From Herpetosiphon llansteffanensis (GTDB lineage: Bacteria; Chloroflexota; Chloroflexia; Chloroflexales; Herpetosiphonaceae), in the NCBI RefSeq assembly GCF_003205875.1, contig NZ_PUBZ01000092.1:1-64000 (forward strand): a stretch of 64,000 bases of DNA, given 5' to 3'. The stretch's first letter is position 1, and each line of letters begins with the position of its first letter. The translations under genes were made by a program, and so were the position numbers. Positions 56,277 through 64,000 of the stretch are shown one piece after another. The notes beneath the pieces are model-generated. The model made no database searches, had not been told where the DNA came from, and worked only from the letters and a program-made list of their open reading frames with translations.

Positions 56277-56613
56277 GATTTGCCATCCTTCTAAAACACA
56301 GCGTTTATATCAATCCACAGCAAAATACGCAGCAATACAGCAGTATTGCAGGCAAATACAGCACAGCGTTGAGCAGATACAGCGGTTGATTAGCAGGGAT
56401 AGTGCCAGAAATTGCGCGAAGTTGCCTAGTTAATCAAGCGATTTAGCCGATTGGAATGCTGAGGAATGAAGTTTAATGGCCAACTCATGCTGCAACTACA
56501 TGTTAATGGATGTTCAAAGATAAAATGTTTGTAACCACGAAGAGCACGAAGAAGCACGAAGTTACGTATTCGCATTTAGCGATTCTTCGCGTTCTTCGCG
56601 GTTAGGTTGAAAG
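56277..56613. other. Intergenic region upstream of otsA
   Basis: No gene is seen. It holds the otsA promoter area, with GCAATAC-AGCA-GTATTGC (56332-56349) and further AATACAGCA words, and, from 56530, the dispersed CACGAAGAGCACGAAG repeat. Confidence 0.55.
56332..56349. promoter_or_regulatory. Operator-like palindrome upstream of otsA
   Basis: GCAATAC and GTATTGC form a perfect 7-base dyad with a 4-base spacer, 56 bases before the otsA start. Confidence 0.5.
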
Positions 56614-57195
56614 CTAAATTCCATTCAAGCCTAGGGCGACCGCATTGCCGCGCAGAGCCGTAATCACTTCCTCAATCAAGGTTTCGAGCGGCACATCGAG
56701 TTCTTGCGCACCGCGAATAATATCCTCGCGATTGACGGCGCGGGCAAAGGCTTTATCCTTCATCTTCTTTTTAACTGAACTGACTTCGACGCTGTGCACG
56801 CTCTTATCGGGCCGCACTAAGGCCACGGCGGTGACAAAACCTGAGAGCTCATCGACCGCATAAAGCGTTTTTTCCATGGGCGTGTTGCGCTCAACATGGC
56901 AATAATCGGCATGTGATAAAATAGCGCGACAAATCTCCTCGCTCCACCCGAGTTCACGGAGCACCCGCACTGCTTCGGAGGGATGTTCGGCTGTAGGAGA
57001 TTGGGCAGCATTGGGAAAACGCTCATAATCGAGGTCGTGAATCAGGCCTACAGTTGCCCAAAGCTCGGCATCAGCCTGTTGACGTTGCGCCATATGACGC
57101 ATGGAGGTAGAAACCGCAAGGCAGTGTTTGCGCAAACTTTCGCTTTGGACCCATTCAGCCAGCAATGCTTCGGCGGCAGCATAACTATTGACCAT
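56614..57195 (-). CDS. HD-domain phosphohydrolase
   Basis: A 193-residue HD-domain protein. The metal-binding His-Asp lies in GLIHDLDYERFP (about residue 53), with a further His in RAILSHADYCH. It is probably a nucleotide or phosphoester hydrolase of unknown substrate. ATG 57195 follows AGGAG by 6 bases. Confidence 0.85.
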   Translation of the reverse strand: MVNSYAAAEALLAEWVQSESLRKHCLAVSTSMRHMAQRQQADAELWATVGLIHDLDYERFPNAAQSPTAEHPSEAVRVLRELGWSEEICRAILSHADYCHVERNTPMEKTLYAVDELSGFVTAVALVRPDKSVHSVEVSSVKKKMKDKAFARAVNREDIIRGAQELDVPLETLIEEVITALRGNAVALGLNGI

Positions 57196-57251
57196 CGAGA
57201 TCTCCTAAAAATAGCTAGCAGATTGTAGCAAGTTGCGGGAGCTAAAAAGCA

Positions 57252-57283
57252 AAGAACACAGAACCAACTCGTTCTATGTTCTT
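57252..57283 (-). terminator. Stem-loop built from the GTTCTATGTTC repeat
   Basis: AAGAACACAGAAC pairs with GTTCTATGTTCTT (13 bases, one mismatch) around a 6-base loop. It lies about 100 bases past the end of the 57385 gene on the minus strand and may terminate it. Confidence 0.5.
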
Positions 57284-57384
57284 CTTGTATCAATCGCTCC
57301 AGCCATATCCACGCAAATGAAACACGAGGCACTGGAAAACGCATTTGGGGTTATAGATGGGGCATTGGCGTTGCCAGCAAAGGT

Positions 57385-57636
57385 TTATAAGCCTTCGCCA
57401 TCAAGCCATGCTTGAACCGCAGCATCATCAGCGCCGGTCTGACCACCTGAGATATAGCGAAAACGTTCGCCATAGCCTTCCATAATATCGTTGCGCTTTG
57501 CTTCGGTATCAGCGTCGGAAGCAGTGTCATCAATGCTGATTACACTACCCGACTCAAGATCGAGATAACAACTAATCGTCGTATCGGCGGTGCGCAAGGC
57601 CTCCAGAATTTGTGCGCGGTCAATGGGCGCAGCCAT
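57385..57636 (-). CDS. UPF0158-like small protein
   Basis: An 83-residue protein. The N-terminal part (ILEALRTADTTISCYLDLESGSVISI) resembles UPF0158 proteins, which are usually longer. The last part reads RYISGGQTGADDAAVQAWL, which is close to the start of putative molybdenum-carrier proteins (SGGQTGADRAAL), then stops. It may be a small intact protein or a truncated remnant. ATG 57636 follows AGGAGG by 7 bases. Confidence 0.55.
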   Translation of the reverse strand: MAAPIDRAQILEALRTADTTISCYLDLESGSVISIDDTASDADTEAKRNDIMEGYGERFRYISGGQTGADDAAVQAWLDGEGL

Positions 57637-57789
57637 GGTTGAGTCCTCCTAAGGGTTAGTTGAACGTCGTGGTTCAAACATAGCTTAACATACAAACGTG
57701 CCCCAAACGGAACAATGGAGCGCGGTAGTACGTGCGGCATCGCGATCATACTACAGCACACGGTAGAAGTCAAAAAGAACAGGAAGCGT

Positions 57790-58995
57790 ATGCGACAGCC
57801 TGCAATCACGCAGTACATCGATACTTATTGGGACAAACTTGTTCGTCAACAGCCGGAAGATCGAAAAACCCTAATTGGCTTGCCCCATACGTTTATGGTG
57901 CCAACCCACGACCCAACTTTTCAAGAAATGTTTTATTGGGATAGTTTCTTTATTGCCTTGGGCTTGGGTGGCACGCGCTACGAAGCAGCGATTGTGGGCA
58001 TGGTTGAAAATATGGCCTATCTCTATCAGCGTTTTGGGGTAATTCCCAATGCCAGCCGCTATTATTTTCTTTCGCGCAGCCAACCACCGTTTTTCACTCA
58101 ATTGATTTGGCTGGCCTACCAGAGCAAACAGGCTGCTGGCGATGCAGATTGTGCAACCTGGCTGCAAACCATGATGGCCTTGGCCGAGCAAGAGCATGCC
58201 AGTGTTTGGTTGGCAACTGCGCACCCGCATCAGCGCCAAGTGCATCGCGGCTTGTCGCGCTATTTTGATATTAATTATCTCGATACCTTGGCCTGCTGTG
58301 AAAGCGGCTGGGATCATTCAACCCGCTGCAATGGCCAATGGATGAGCCATTTGCCAGTTGATTTGAATAGTATTTTGTATCTGCGCGAGTGTGATTTTGC
58401 CCAAGCTGCTCGTTTGCGCGGCGATCAAGCGGCGGCTGAACAATGGGAAGAACGCGCCGCCGAACGCGCCGAAACCATGCACGCAGTCTTTTGGGATGCA
58501 GCCAGCGGCTTTTTCTACGATTACAATTATCTCAACGAAGAACGTGATTTGGAAAACCCCTCATTGGCTGGTTTTTACCCACTGTGGGCTGGCTGGGCAA
58601 GCGCAGATCAAGCGGCGCAGGTTGTTGAACAATGGCTACCCCAATTTATGCGCTCTGGTGGCTTGGTCACCACGCTCAAAACCCATTCAAGCTATCAATG
58701 GGCAAGCCCCAATGGTTGGGCACCGTTGCAATGGATTGTGGTTGAAGGTTTGCTGCGCTATGGCTATCAACAACAGGCTCGCGAGGTAATGCAAGCTTGG
58801 TGCTCGCTCAACGAAACAGTTTTTGAGCGCACCAATGCCATGTGGGAAAAATATAACGTGGTTGATCCAGCAGGCGAGGTTGAAGGTGGCAAATATGGCT
58901 CGTTGCCAGGCTTTGGCTGGTCGAATGCAGTCTATCTCGATTTCAAGCGCCGCGTAGAGCAAACGACGATTGAACGTTGGCAACTTGGTGGCTAA
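57790..58995 (+). CDS. treA: Trehalase (GH37)
   Basis: A 401-residue enzyme that splits trehalose into two glucose molecules. It has the GH37 motifs DPTFQEMFYWDSFF, ESGWDHSTRC (catalytic Asp), QWASPNGWAPLQW and LPGFGWSNAVYL, with a Glu in the EKYNV segment. No signal peptide is seen, so it is probably cytosolic. It is divergent from the 57385 gene and lies near the otsA-treS-otsB operon, so synthesis and breakdown are clustered. ATG 57790 follows AGGAAG; in-frame upstream sequence to 57715 lacks conserved motifs. Confidence 0.92.
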   Translation: MRQPAITQYIDTYWDKLVRQQPEDRKTLIGLPHTFMVPTHDPTFQEMFYWDSFFIALGLGGTRYEAAIVGMVENMAYLYQRFGVIPNASRYYFLSRSQPPFFTQLIWLAYQSKQAAGDADCATWLQTMMALAEQEHASVWLATAHPHQRQVHRGLSRYFDINYLDTLACCESGWDHSTRCNGQWMSHLPVDLNSILYLRECDFAQAARLRGDQAAAEQWEERAAERAETMHAVFWDAASGFFYDYNYLNEERDLENPSLAGFYPLWAGWASADQAAQVVEQWLPQFMRSGGLVTTLKTHSSYQWASPNGWAPLQWIVVEGLLRYGYQQQAREVMQAWCSLNETVFERTNAMWEKYNVVDPAGEVEGGKYGSLPGFGWSNAVYLDFKRRVEQTTIERWQLGG

Positions 58996-59014
58996 TTAGA
59001 TTCCCTTGCCCCAA

Positions 59015-59046
59015 CCCCTCGTCCGTGACTCGGGCGAGGGGCTTTT
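59015..59046 (+). terminator. Rho-independent terminator after trehalase
   Basis: An 11-base stem with one G-T pair (CCCCTCGTCCG with CGGGCGAGGGG) and a 5-base loop, then CTTTTG. It is a single unit of the repeat family at 30168-30595. Confidence 0.8.
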
Positions 59047-59120
59047 GTATGTGTGGTGTGTACATGAACTCGCTTTGGAGCGCTGGAACCTCAACAGTTC
59101 TCTCATTCTGTCAAAATTAG

Positions 59121-60452
59121 CTAGCCAACATTATTAATCAGATATTCGATCAAGCGCGCCATCGATGTTAGATCGGCTAAAGCCACGTGTTCATTAATGA
59201 CCCGTACATTGCTATCTGGGCGCTGAATACCCATTGCCACAGCTGGCACATTCATACCTGCGGTAAAGAAGTGTAATGGCACCGAGAAGGGCGCAAGCGG
59301 CACAACTTGCGGGGTAGCACCATAGACCTGCTCAACTGCGGTTGCCAAGGTATTTAATAAGGGCGTGCTTAGGGCATTCATGGCAGGTGGATACGCGCCT
59401 TTGACAATTTCCAAATGCACATCGTGGAAATCGGCGCTATTGAGATGCTCGCGCAACAACCGCACAACTTCGGTTGGCCGTTGTTCTGGCACAAGGCTAA
59501 AATCGAGCAGCACTTCGGCACTCGCCGGAATCGTTGGGGCGGGGCTATGGCCAGTATCAACGGTTAAATCGGCAACATTGCACGTTGGGTTGAAGGTTTC
59601 GGCGCGAGCCAAGCCAGCACCACTCATTCCGAATAAGAATTGAGGCATGCCCCATGCCTTCAGTCGCGTCGCTTCATCAAGCTGCAAACCACGGGTGAGC
59701 TTATTGGCCTCGCGCGAAGGTGGCACAACCGCATCATAAAAGCCGTCAATCGTGACTTCTTCACCATCATTTTTAATCTTATTAACTGCCCAGATCAGCC
59801 GCCAAGCAGGGTTTGGCACGCTGGTGGCCATATCTGCGCCAATCGGAATTTTGGCTCCCTCAGCGCGTAAACGCACCAACAAGCGCCCACGCACCCCAGC
59901 ATACAGATACGGCAAGCGTGCATGATCAAGCGTGCCACCATAACCCATAACTAAATCGGCAGTTAAATTGTTGGCTTGATCGGCAATCAAATTGGCCAAC
60001 GATGGACTACCACTCAGGCCATCGCCTTCAATTAAAAAGGTAATGCCAACTGGTAGCTCGCCAGTTTCGGCCAAAATATGGGCCACTGCTGCAATCCGTG
60101 CCGCTAAATTGCCTTTATCGCTGGCAACACCACGCCCGTACAATAGGCCTTCGCGCTCGGCCAAGGTAAACGGCTCATGAAACCAATCACGCCAAACGCC
60201 AGTTGGCATCACATCGTAGTGATTAAAAAAGAGCAAGCGTTGAGCGCTTTTGCCAGCCCGATGGGCTAAAATAATCGGCGCACCTTCTGTCGGGTGAACG
60301 CTAACCTGAAAACCAAGGCCACGCAAAAGATCAGCAATCGGCGGCGCAGCGTGTTCTAAGGCCGGTTCGTCGCCAGTAACACTTGGTAAGGCTACCAAGG
60401 CACGGACATAATGCAAAATTAGGTCATCGAGAGTGGATAGGGGAGCAACCAC
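59121..60452 (-). CDS. M20-family zinc dipeptidase/carboxypeptidase
   Basis: A 443-residue M20 peptidase. The metal motif reads LFFNHYDVMP, then YGRGVASDKGNLA; the general base Glu is in FLIEGDGLSGSPS. It should cleave small peptides or acylated amino acids in the cytosol. I chose GTG 60452 because AGGA precedes it by 6 bases. A TTG at 60521 is in frame, but a minus-strand -10 (TATAAT, 60501-60506) lies inside that extension. Confidence 0.88.
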   Translation of the reverse strand: MVAPLSTLDDLILHYVRALVALPSVTGDEPALEHAAPPIADLLRGLGFQVSVHPTEGAPIILAHRAGKSAQRLLFFNHYDVMPTGVWRDWFHEPFTLAEREGLLYGRGVASDKGNLAARIAAVAHILAETGELPVGITFLIEGDGLSGSPSLANLIADQANNLTADLVMGYGGTLDHARLPYLYAGVRGRLLVRLRAEGAKIPIGADMATSVPNPAWRLIWAVNKIKNDGEEVTIDGFYDAVVPPSREANKLTRGLQLDEATRLKAWGMPQFLFGMSGAGLARAETFNPTCNVADLTVDTGHSPAPTIPASAEVLLDFSLVPEQRPTEVVRLLREHLNSADFHDVHLEIVKGAYPPAMNALSTPLLNTLATAVEQVYGATPQVVPLAPFSVPLHFFTAGMNVPAVAMGIQRPDSNVRVINEHVALADLTSMARLIEYLINNVG

Positions 60453-60500
60453 GGAGCTTCCTCGCAATCGCACGCCGAACAATATCAAGCGGGTATCTTC

Positions 60501-60506
60501 ATTATA
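60501..60506 (-). promoter_or_regulatory. -10 element of the M20 peptidase gene
   Basis: TATAAT on the minus strand, about 49 bases before the GTG start. The -35 is weak. Its place rules out the longer start at 60521. Confidence 0.5.
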
Positions 60507-60578
60507 ACGGATAACCGCCAAGCCAAAACGACAATCACTAGCAGACTTTGCCCCAATCAGCGAATGTCAATAGCGAAG

Positions 60579-60639
60579 TTCAGCCATGGGTAAACCAATT
60601 CAGCCAAAATTGATCATAAGCAAGGGTCAAATTCAGCCA
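60579..60639 (+). promoter_or_regulatory. Three direct repeats TTCAGCCA
   Basis: Copies at 60579-60586, 60599-60606 and 60632-60639; the last two share AATTCAGCCAAAA. They lie 80-140 bases before the FeeM-like gene and may bind an activator. Confidence 0.55.
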
Positions 60640-60715
60640 AAAAATCCCACTAGCCTAGCGATAACAAGGCTTGATAGTTTTGACTGTGGTTTAATTGTTG
60701 CTGTGGAGGATACCT

Positions 60716-61378
60716 ATGATCGAGCTTAAATTAGCCAATCGCCACCAACTTGCGACAACCAGTACGCAGATTCAGATTCGCCCACTGCATTCATTTGCTG
60801 AATTCAAGCAGGTCTTGGATTTGCGCTATCGCGGCTATGGCCATTTTGCTACGCCTGCGCAAGCGCTTGATGCACTCGACATGGCTGAGCATAGTTTAAT
60901 TTTGGTGGCAGAGTTGGCCAAGCGCGGGATTGTTGGCACGTTGCGGCTGCTCGATGGCAGGCGTGGCCCAATTGAGCTTGAGCAATTTGTGCCAATTAAC
61001 CCGCTTCCCCAGCTGCATCAGCGCTCGTTTGTGGAAGCAACGCGCTTTACGATTCGCCATTGTCGTGAATTATTGACAGTTAAATTACTTTTATGTAAAG
61101 CATTATGGATGTATAGCCTGCAACAAGGCCATGAGTATCTGGTGATTTCGTCAACCCAACGCTTGCGAGCGTTTTACCGCATGCTGCTATTTGAGGATCT
61201 AGGCGCTGCGGGCGTGTATCGACACCCAACCTTAGGCCAAAGCGAACATCGCACGTTTATCTTGCCAGTGCAGACGGCGCTTGAGCGCTATCGCGCAGTG
61301 CAACACCCGCTCTATGAATTTATGCAGCAGCCACAACCAAATATTAGCCTTGCGCCAAATAATACTCGTTATAATTAA
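60716..61378 (+). CDS. FeeM-like N-acyl amino acid synthase (GNAT/LuxI-type fold)
   Basis: A 220-residue protein. It shows the arrangement of autoinducer-synthase-like GNATs and FeeM: LDLRYRGYGHFA, GIVGTLRLLDG, ELEQFVP, FVEATRFTIRH, then RAFYRMLLFEDLG. FeeM joins a fatty acyl group to an amino acid; LuxI makes acyl-homoserine lactones. I favour FeeM-like, but cannot exclude other acyl transfer. ATG 60716 follows GGAGG by 6 bases. The three direct repeats upstream suggest regulated expression. Confidence 0.65.
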   Translation: MIELKLANRHQLATTSTQIQIRPLHSFAEFKQVLDLRYRGYGHFATPAQALDALDMAEHSLILVAELAKRGIVGTLRLLDGRRGPIELEQFVPINPLPQLHQRSFVEATRFTIRHCRELLTVKLLLCKALWMYSLQQGHEYLVISSTQRLRAFYRMLLFEDLGAAGVYRHPTLGQSEHRTFILPVQTALERYRAVQHPLYEFMQQPQPNISLAPNNTRYN

Positions 61379-61409
61379 TCGCAATTGATTCAACCTAGTG
61401 GAGTAACTC

Positions 61410-61634
61410 ATGATTCTTTCGGGAACCCGACCAGCGGTCATTCATAGCGTCCAAGCGGTTAGCTTGCATGGCAGCGTTTTTTATGATGTGATGTTTGCCC
61501 ACGATGAGCAACCTGAGCGTTTGATCAAAGCGCGGCTTGGTAGCGAAGTGATGTATGCCAACCCACAAGTTGGCGATTTGGTAACGATTAGCTACCTGAT
61601 GAATATGCCAACCCAAGTTAGCAAACGCGACTAG
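61410..61634 (+). CDS. Small hypothetical protein
   Basis: A 74-residue protein that looks soluble and beta-rich (VIHSVQAVSLHGSVFYDVMF). I recognise no family. ATG 61410 follows GGAG by 6 bases, 31 bases past the FeeM-like gene, so it is probably in that operon, before a strong terminator. Confidence 0.6.
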   Translation: MILSGTRPAVIHSVQAVSLHGSVFYDVMFAHDEQPERLIKARLGSEVMYANPQVGDLVTISYLMNMPTQVSKRD

Positions 61635-61662
61635 GAAGCTAGAAAAATCCCCTCACCCCAAC

Positions 61663-61696
61663 CCCCTCTCCCAAAAAAATGCGGGAGAGGGGCTTT
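61663..61696 (+). terminator. Rho-independent terminator
   Basis: A perfect 10-base stem (CCCCTCTCCC with GGGAGAGGGG), loop of 10 and CTTTAA. It is another single unit of the hairpin repeat family. Confidence 0.8.
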
Positions 61697-61714
61697 AACA
61701 CCGTATTATTAACA

Positions 61715-62305
61715 TCAACCGTTGACTAGCCCATTGTGTTCACGCAAATCGCCATCAGCAACAGCTTGCGGCGCAGCAGTTGGCAAGCGATTGTAGGGCA
61801 ATTTACTCAGCAGCGTGCCCATAGCACAGGTGTCGGTCAGCGCTGAAAAGGTTAATCCTGCACCGATTCCGGCGGCAACCCAGCGCAAACGTGGCCAAAC
61901 CAAGCTGCCAAGCATACTGGTTAAGACAATCCCGCCAGCTACGCCACGCACTTGGCGCTCCAACGCCCAGCGTTGACGACCACGCTTAACCGTTTCGCCA
62001 GCGGCCAGCCACGCTTGAATGCCACCATCAAGAATATGCAGGCTCGGCACATCGACGTGCTGTAATATATTCGCTGCTTGCTGCGAACGCTGACCACTGC
62101 GGCAGACTAGAACGACTGGGGCTTTGAGGGTTGCGCTCAGCTGTTGACTTTGCTGCGCAAGCTGATCAAGCGCCACATGCAGGCTGCCAGCAATATGCAG
62201 GCTTTCAAATTCGGCGGCAGTGCGCACATCAAGCAACACCAGCTCGTTGCCAGCTTGAAGATACTGTTTAACATCTTCAACAGTGAGAATAAATGCTAAT
62301 TCCAT
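61715..62305 (-). CDS. Rhodanese-DUF2892 protein
   Basis: A 196-residue protein. A rhodanese domain occupies about residues 5-100, with the active-site loop VCRSGQRS (Cys near 67). A DUF2892-type double membrane segment follows (about 120-175; RQVRGVAGGIVLTSMLG, then WVAAGIGAGLTFSALTDTCAMG). Such proteins act in sulfane-sulfur handling. ATG 62305 follows GGAG by 8 bases; the extension to 62350 is not needed. A TTTAG-N6-CTAAA dyad lies at 62430-62445. Confidence 0.87.
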   Translation of the reverse strand: MELAFILTVEDVKQYLQAGNELVLLDVRTAAEFESLHIAGSLHVALDQLAQQSQQLSATLKAPVVLVCRSGQRSQQAANILQHVDVPSLHILDGGIQAWLAAGETVKRGRQRWALERQVRGVAGGIVLTSMLGSLVWPRLRWVAAGIGAGLTFSALTDTCAMGTLLSKLPYNRLPTAAPQAVADGDLREHNGLVNG

Positions 62306-62429
62306 GCCCACAACTCCATAAGTACAAAAAAAGTCGTTAGGCACTCTCATTACACGGTTTGCGCTGGTTCTGGAAGACTTTCCAGCATGTGAGTAGGCTT
62401 GGTTCGTGGGACAAGCATAACGCTCTACG

Positions 62430-62445
62430 TTTAGTATACCCTAAA
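62430..62445. promoter_or_regulatory. Small dyad in divergent promoter region
   Basis: TTTAG-TATACC-CTAAA. It lies 125 bases before the rhodanese gene and could bind a sulfur-sensing ArsR-type regulator, which is inference. Confidence 0.35.
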
Positions 62446-62480
62446 TTTTTTCATGCTAACGTTTTGCGTTCTGTTCTGGC

Positions 62481-62529
62481 TTGACAAACAAATTTTTCGG
62501 CGTACCATTTGATTAGTTAGATTAACTAA
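62481..62529 (+). promoter_or_regulatory. Promoter and operator of the MFS exporter gene
   Basis: TTGACA (62481-62486) and TACCAT (62503-62508) are 16 bases apart. TTAGTTA-GAT-TAACTAA (62513-62529), a perfect 17-base dyad, follows directly, the usual place for a TetR- or MarR-type repressor. Confidence 0.65.
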
Positions 62530-62636
62530 GCAAATAGTTGCAATCTATCAGCAGTAGTTTGCATGGTCGCAAGCACCCACAGACTGCTGTTTTTTGATGT
62601 GGACGAATTTGGACAGGCTAATTGCGAGGGTATTTC

Positions 62637-64000
62637 ATGGCAGCGACAGCGCAAAATTCAGAGCAATCACCAAAAGGTGGGCTTGACTACAAATGGAAGG
62701 TATTAATTTCGGTGATATTCGGAATCTTCATGGTGATTCTGGATACGACTGTCGTCAACGTGGCATTTCGCACGGTGCAGCAAGATCTCGGGGCCACGAT
62801 CAACGAAGCTCAATGGATTTTGAGCATTTATGTGTTGATGTTGGGAATTAGCACGCCAATTTCGGGCTACATGGCCGATCGTTTTGGCCTCAAACGCACC
62901 TATGTGATTGGGCTTTCGATCTTTGTGTTTGGCTCGTTTTTGTGTGGGGTTGCGCCAACGATTGAAACCCTCGTGATTGCGCGGGCAATTCAGGGGCTTG
63001 GCGGTGGTTTATCGACTCCGCTTGGCACGGCATTCATCTATGGTGCGTTTCCACCCAACGAGCGTGGTAAGGCCTTAGGTGTGTTTGGGATTGCCATGGT
63101 GCTCGGGCCGGCGTTGGGGCCAATTTTGGGTGGATTGTTAGTCGATAACGACCTCTGGCGCTGGATCTTTTTCATCAATGTGCCAATTGGCATTCTTGGG
63201 GTCAGCTTGGCAGTACGCTGGCTCAAACCAACTCCGCCAACAGGCAAGCCCAAACTCGACGTTTTAGGCCTGATCACCTCAACCGTTGGTTTTGGTGCTG
63301 TGCTCTATGCAGCCACGATTGCCGCCGAACAAGGCTGGGATTCGGGCAACGTAACGCTGTGGTTTATCATTGGTGGCATTAGCTTGGTCTTGTTTGGCTT
63401 AATCGAATTGTTCGTCGCCAAAGAGCCATTGCTGGATTTACGCTTATTCAAAAAGCCAACCTTTGCCATGGCCAATTTGGTTGGCTGGGTCAGCGTTTTG
63501 GCCTTGTTTGGCGCAGAATTTTTGTTGCCCTTGTATCTGCAAGTGTTGCGGGGCCGCACAGCCTTAGAAACAGGTTTTATCTTGCTGCCATTAGCAGTAG
63601 CCGCTGGTTTTGCTACGCCAACCGCTGGCCGCTTGTACGATAAAATTGGCCCCCGCCCATTGATCGTTACTGGCTATGCGATTTTGATTTTGAATACGTG
63701 GCAACTTTCGCAGCTTCAAGCAGATACCTCAATTGGCTGGATTATGTTTTTGCTGGCGCTGCGCGGCTTGGCACTGGGCATGACCGTCCAAACAACCTTC
63801 GTCACGGCACTTTCGGATGTTGATTTGCCCAAAGTACCCCGCGGCTCAGCCTTGATCAATGCGACACGCCAAGTCATTCAATCGATTGGTGTGGCGGTGT
63901 TGGCAACGATTCTGGCCAGCACAACCTCGGTTGCAACCAAAGAATTTCAAGAAGAATCGCAGGCACGGGCTGCTGAAAATGCTCAGGCAGGAATTCATAC
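62637..64000 (+). CDS. DHA2-family MFS exporter (3' end beyond window)
   Basis: The first 454 codons of an EmrB/QacA-type drug exporter; the frame is still open at the window end. It shows VILDTTVVNVAF (motif D1), YMADRFGLKRTYVI (motif A), ARAIQGLGGGLSTPLG and the GPALGPILGG motif C. It is related in type to the exporter at 8865-10550 but clearly a different gene. ATG 62637 follows GAGGG by 6 bases. The operator upstream suggests repressor control; no regulator gene is seen within the window. Confidence 0.92.
   Translation, partial: MAATAQNSEQSPKGGLDYKWKVLISVIFGIFMVILDTTVVNVAFRTVQQDLGATINEAQWILSIYVLMLGISTPISGYMADRFGLKRTYVIGLSIFVFGSFLCGVAPTIETLVIARAIQGLGGGLSTPLGTAFIYGAFPPNERGKALGVFGIAMVLGPALGPILGGLLVDNDLWRWIFFINVPIGILGVSLAVRWLKPTPPTGKPKLDVLGLITSTVGFGAVLYAATIAAEQGWDSGNVTLWFIIGGISLVLFGLIELFVAKEPLLDLRLFKKPTFAMANLVGWVSVLALFGAEFLLPLYLQVLRGRTALETGFILLPLAVAAGFATPTAGRLYDKIGPRPLIVTGYAILILNTWQLSQLQADTSIGWIMFLLALRGLALGMTVQTTFVTALSDVDLPKVPRGSALINATRQVIQSIGVAVLATILASTTSVATKEFQEESQARAAENAQAGIH

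Noticed and set aside
60453-60521. TTG start of the M20 peptidase
   Set aside because: A TATAAT -10 element lies within the extension, and the GTG at 60452 has its own ribosome site.
1-64000. tRNA, rRNA, CRISPR, insertion sequences, prophage
   Set aside because: I looked on both strands for cloverleaf-type ends, regular spacer arrays, transposase motifs and phage genes and saw none that I can support.

Overview
The window looks like a piece of chromosome from a filamentous Chloroflexi bacterium, most likely Herpetosiphon or a close relative. This is inferred from gene content and style: moderate GC, many one-component regulators, STK/FHA signalling, secreted glycoside hydrolases with Thr/Pro-rich linkers, and a glyoxylate cycle. 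There is no rRNA, tRNA, CRISPR array, phage or insertion sequence that I can see. The first 43 bases carry a damaged copy of a sequencing-library (transposase) adapter, so the left edge is a contig end and not biology.

Layout. 1-5050: repeat-rich end, an APH-type kinase coupled to an M28/PA-domain protein, a pair of small paralogous membrane-anchored proteins around a conserved hypothetical gene, a YaeQ-like protein and a shikimate-kinase-like protein. 5346-13000: isocitrate lyase and malate synthase with operator-like palindromes, a TetR-controlled drug exporter, and a RamB/ScfR-type regulator that may govern the glyoxylate genes. 13067-19000: a double GNAT protein, then a dense regulatory block with a membrane Ser/Thr kinase coupled to an FHA-winged-helix regulator, an XRE regulator carrying the same kind of lectin-like sensor domain, and three stand-alone GerE/LuxR-type DNA-binding proteins. 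One of these lies just before a secreted CHAP/VCBS protein whose promoter has a lux-box-like palindrome at the expected activator position.

19100-39500: metabolic and surface genes: PatB-type aminotransferase, RsbR-like STAS protein, fused M16 peptidase, Cys/Met PLP enzyme, PadR-hydrolase pair, MBOAT/wax-synthase-like protein, 12-kelch secreted protein, PAP2 phosphatase, phytoene-desaturase-like oxidoreductase, GH16 glucanase with three F5/8C domains, cupin, and a small His-containing membrane protein behind a Fur-box-like palindrome. 39583-46430: a 1430-residue thrombospondin-type-3 repeat protein and a CBM2-GH5 cellulase.

46449-50854: a tightly coupled operon of two ArsO-like flavoproteins, an MFS transporter, a SigZ-type ECF sigma factor and a previously unannotated 31-residue peptide with eight cysteines. 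Four of its five products carry adjacent cysteine pairs, and three copies of a GATTGA-N6-TCAATC-type palindrome lie upstream. I consider this the best candidate for an undescribed system (probably a thiol-reactive metalloid or electrophile response). 51131-52264: three tandem paralogous small membrane proteins. 52345-58995: trehalose metabolism (otsA-treS-otsB operon, plus trehalase). 59121-64000: M20 peptidase, FeeM-like acyltransferase with three direct repeats upstream, rhodanese/DUF2892 protein, and an MFS exporter cut by the window end.
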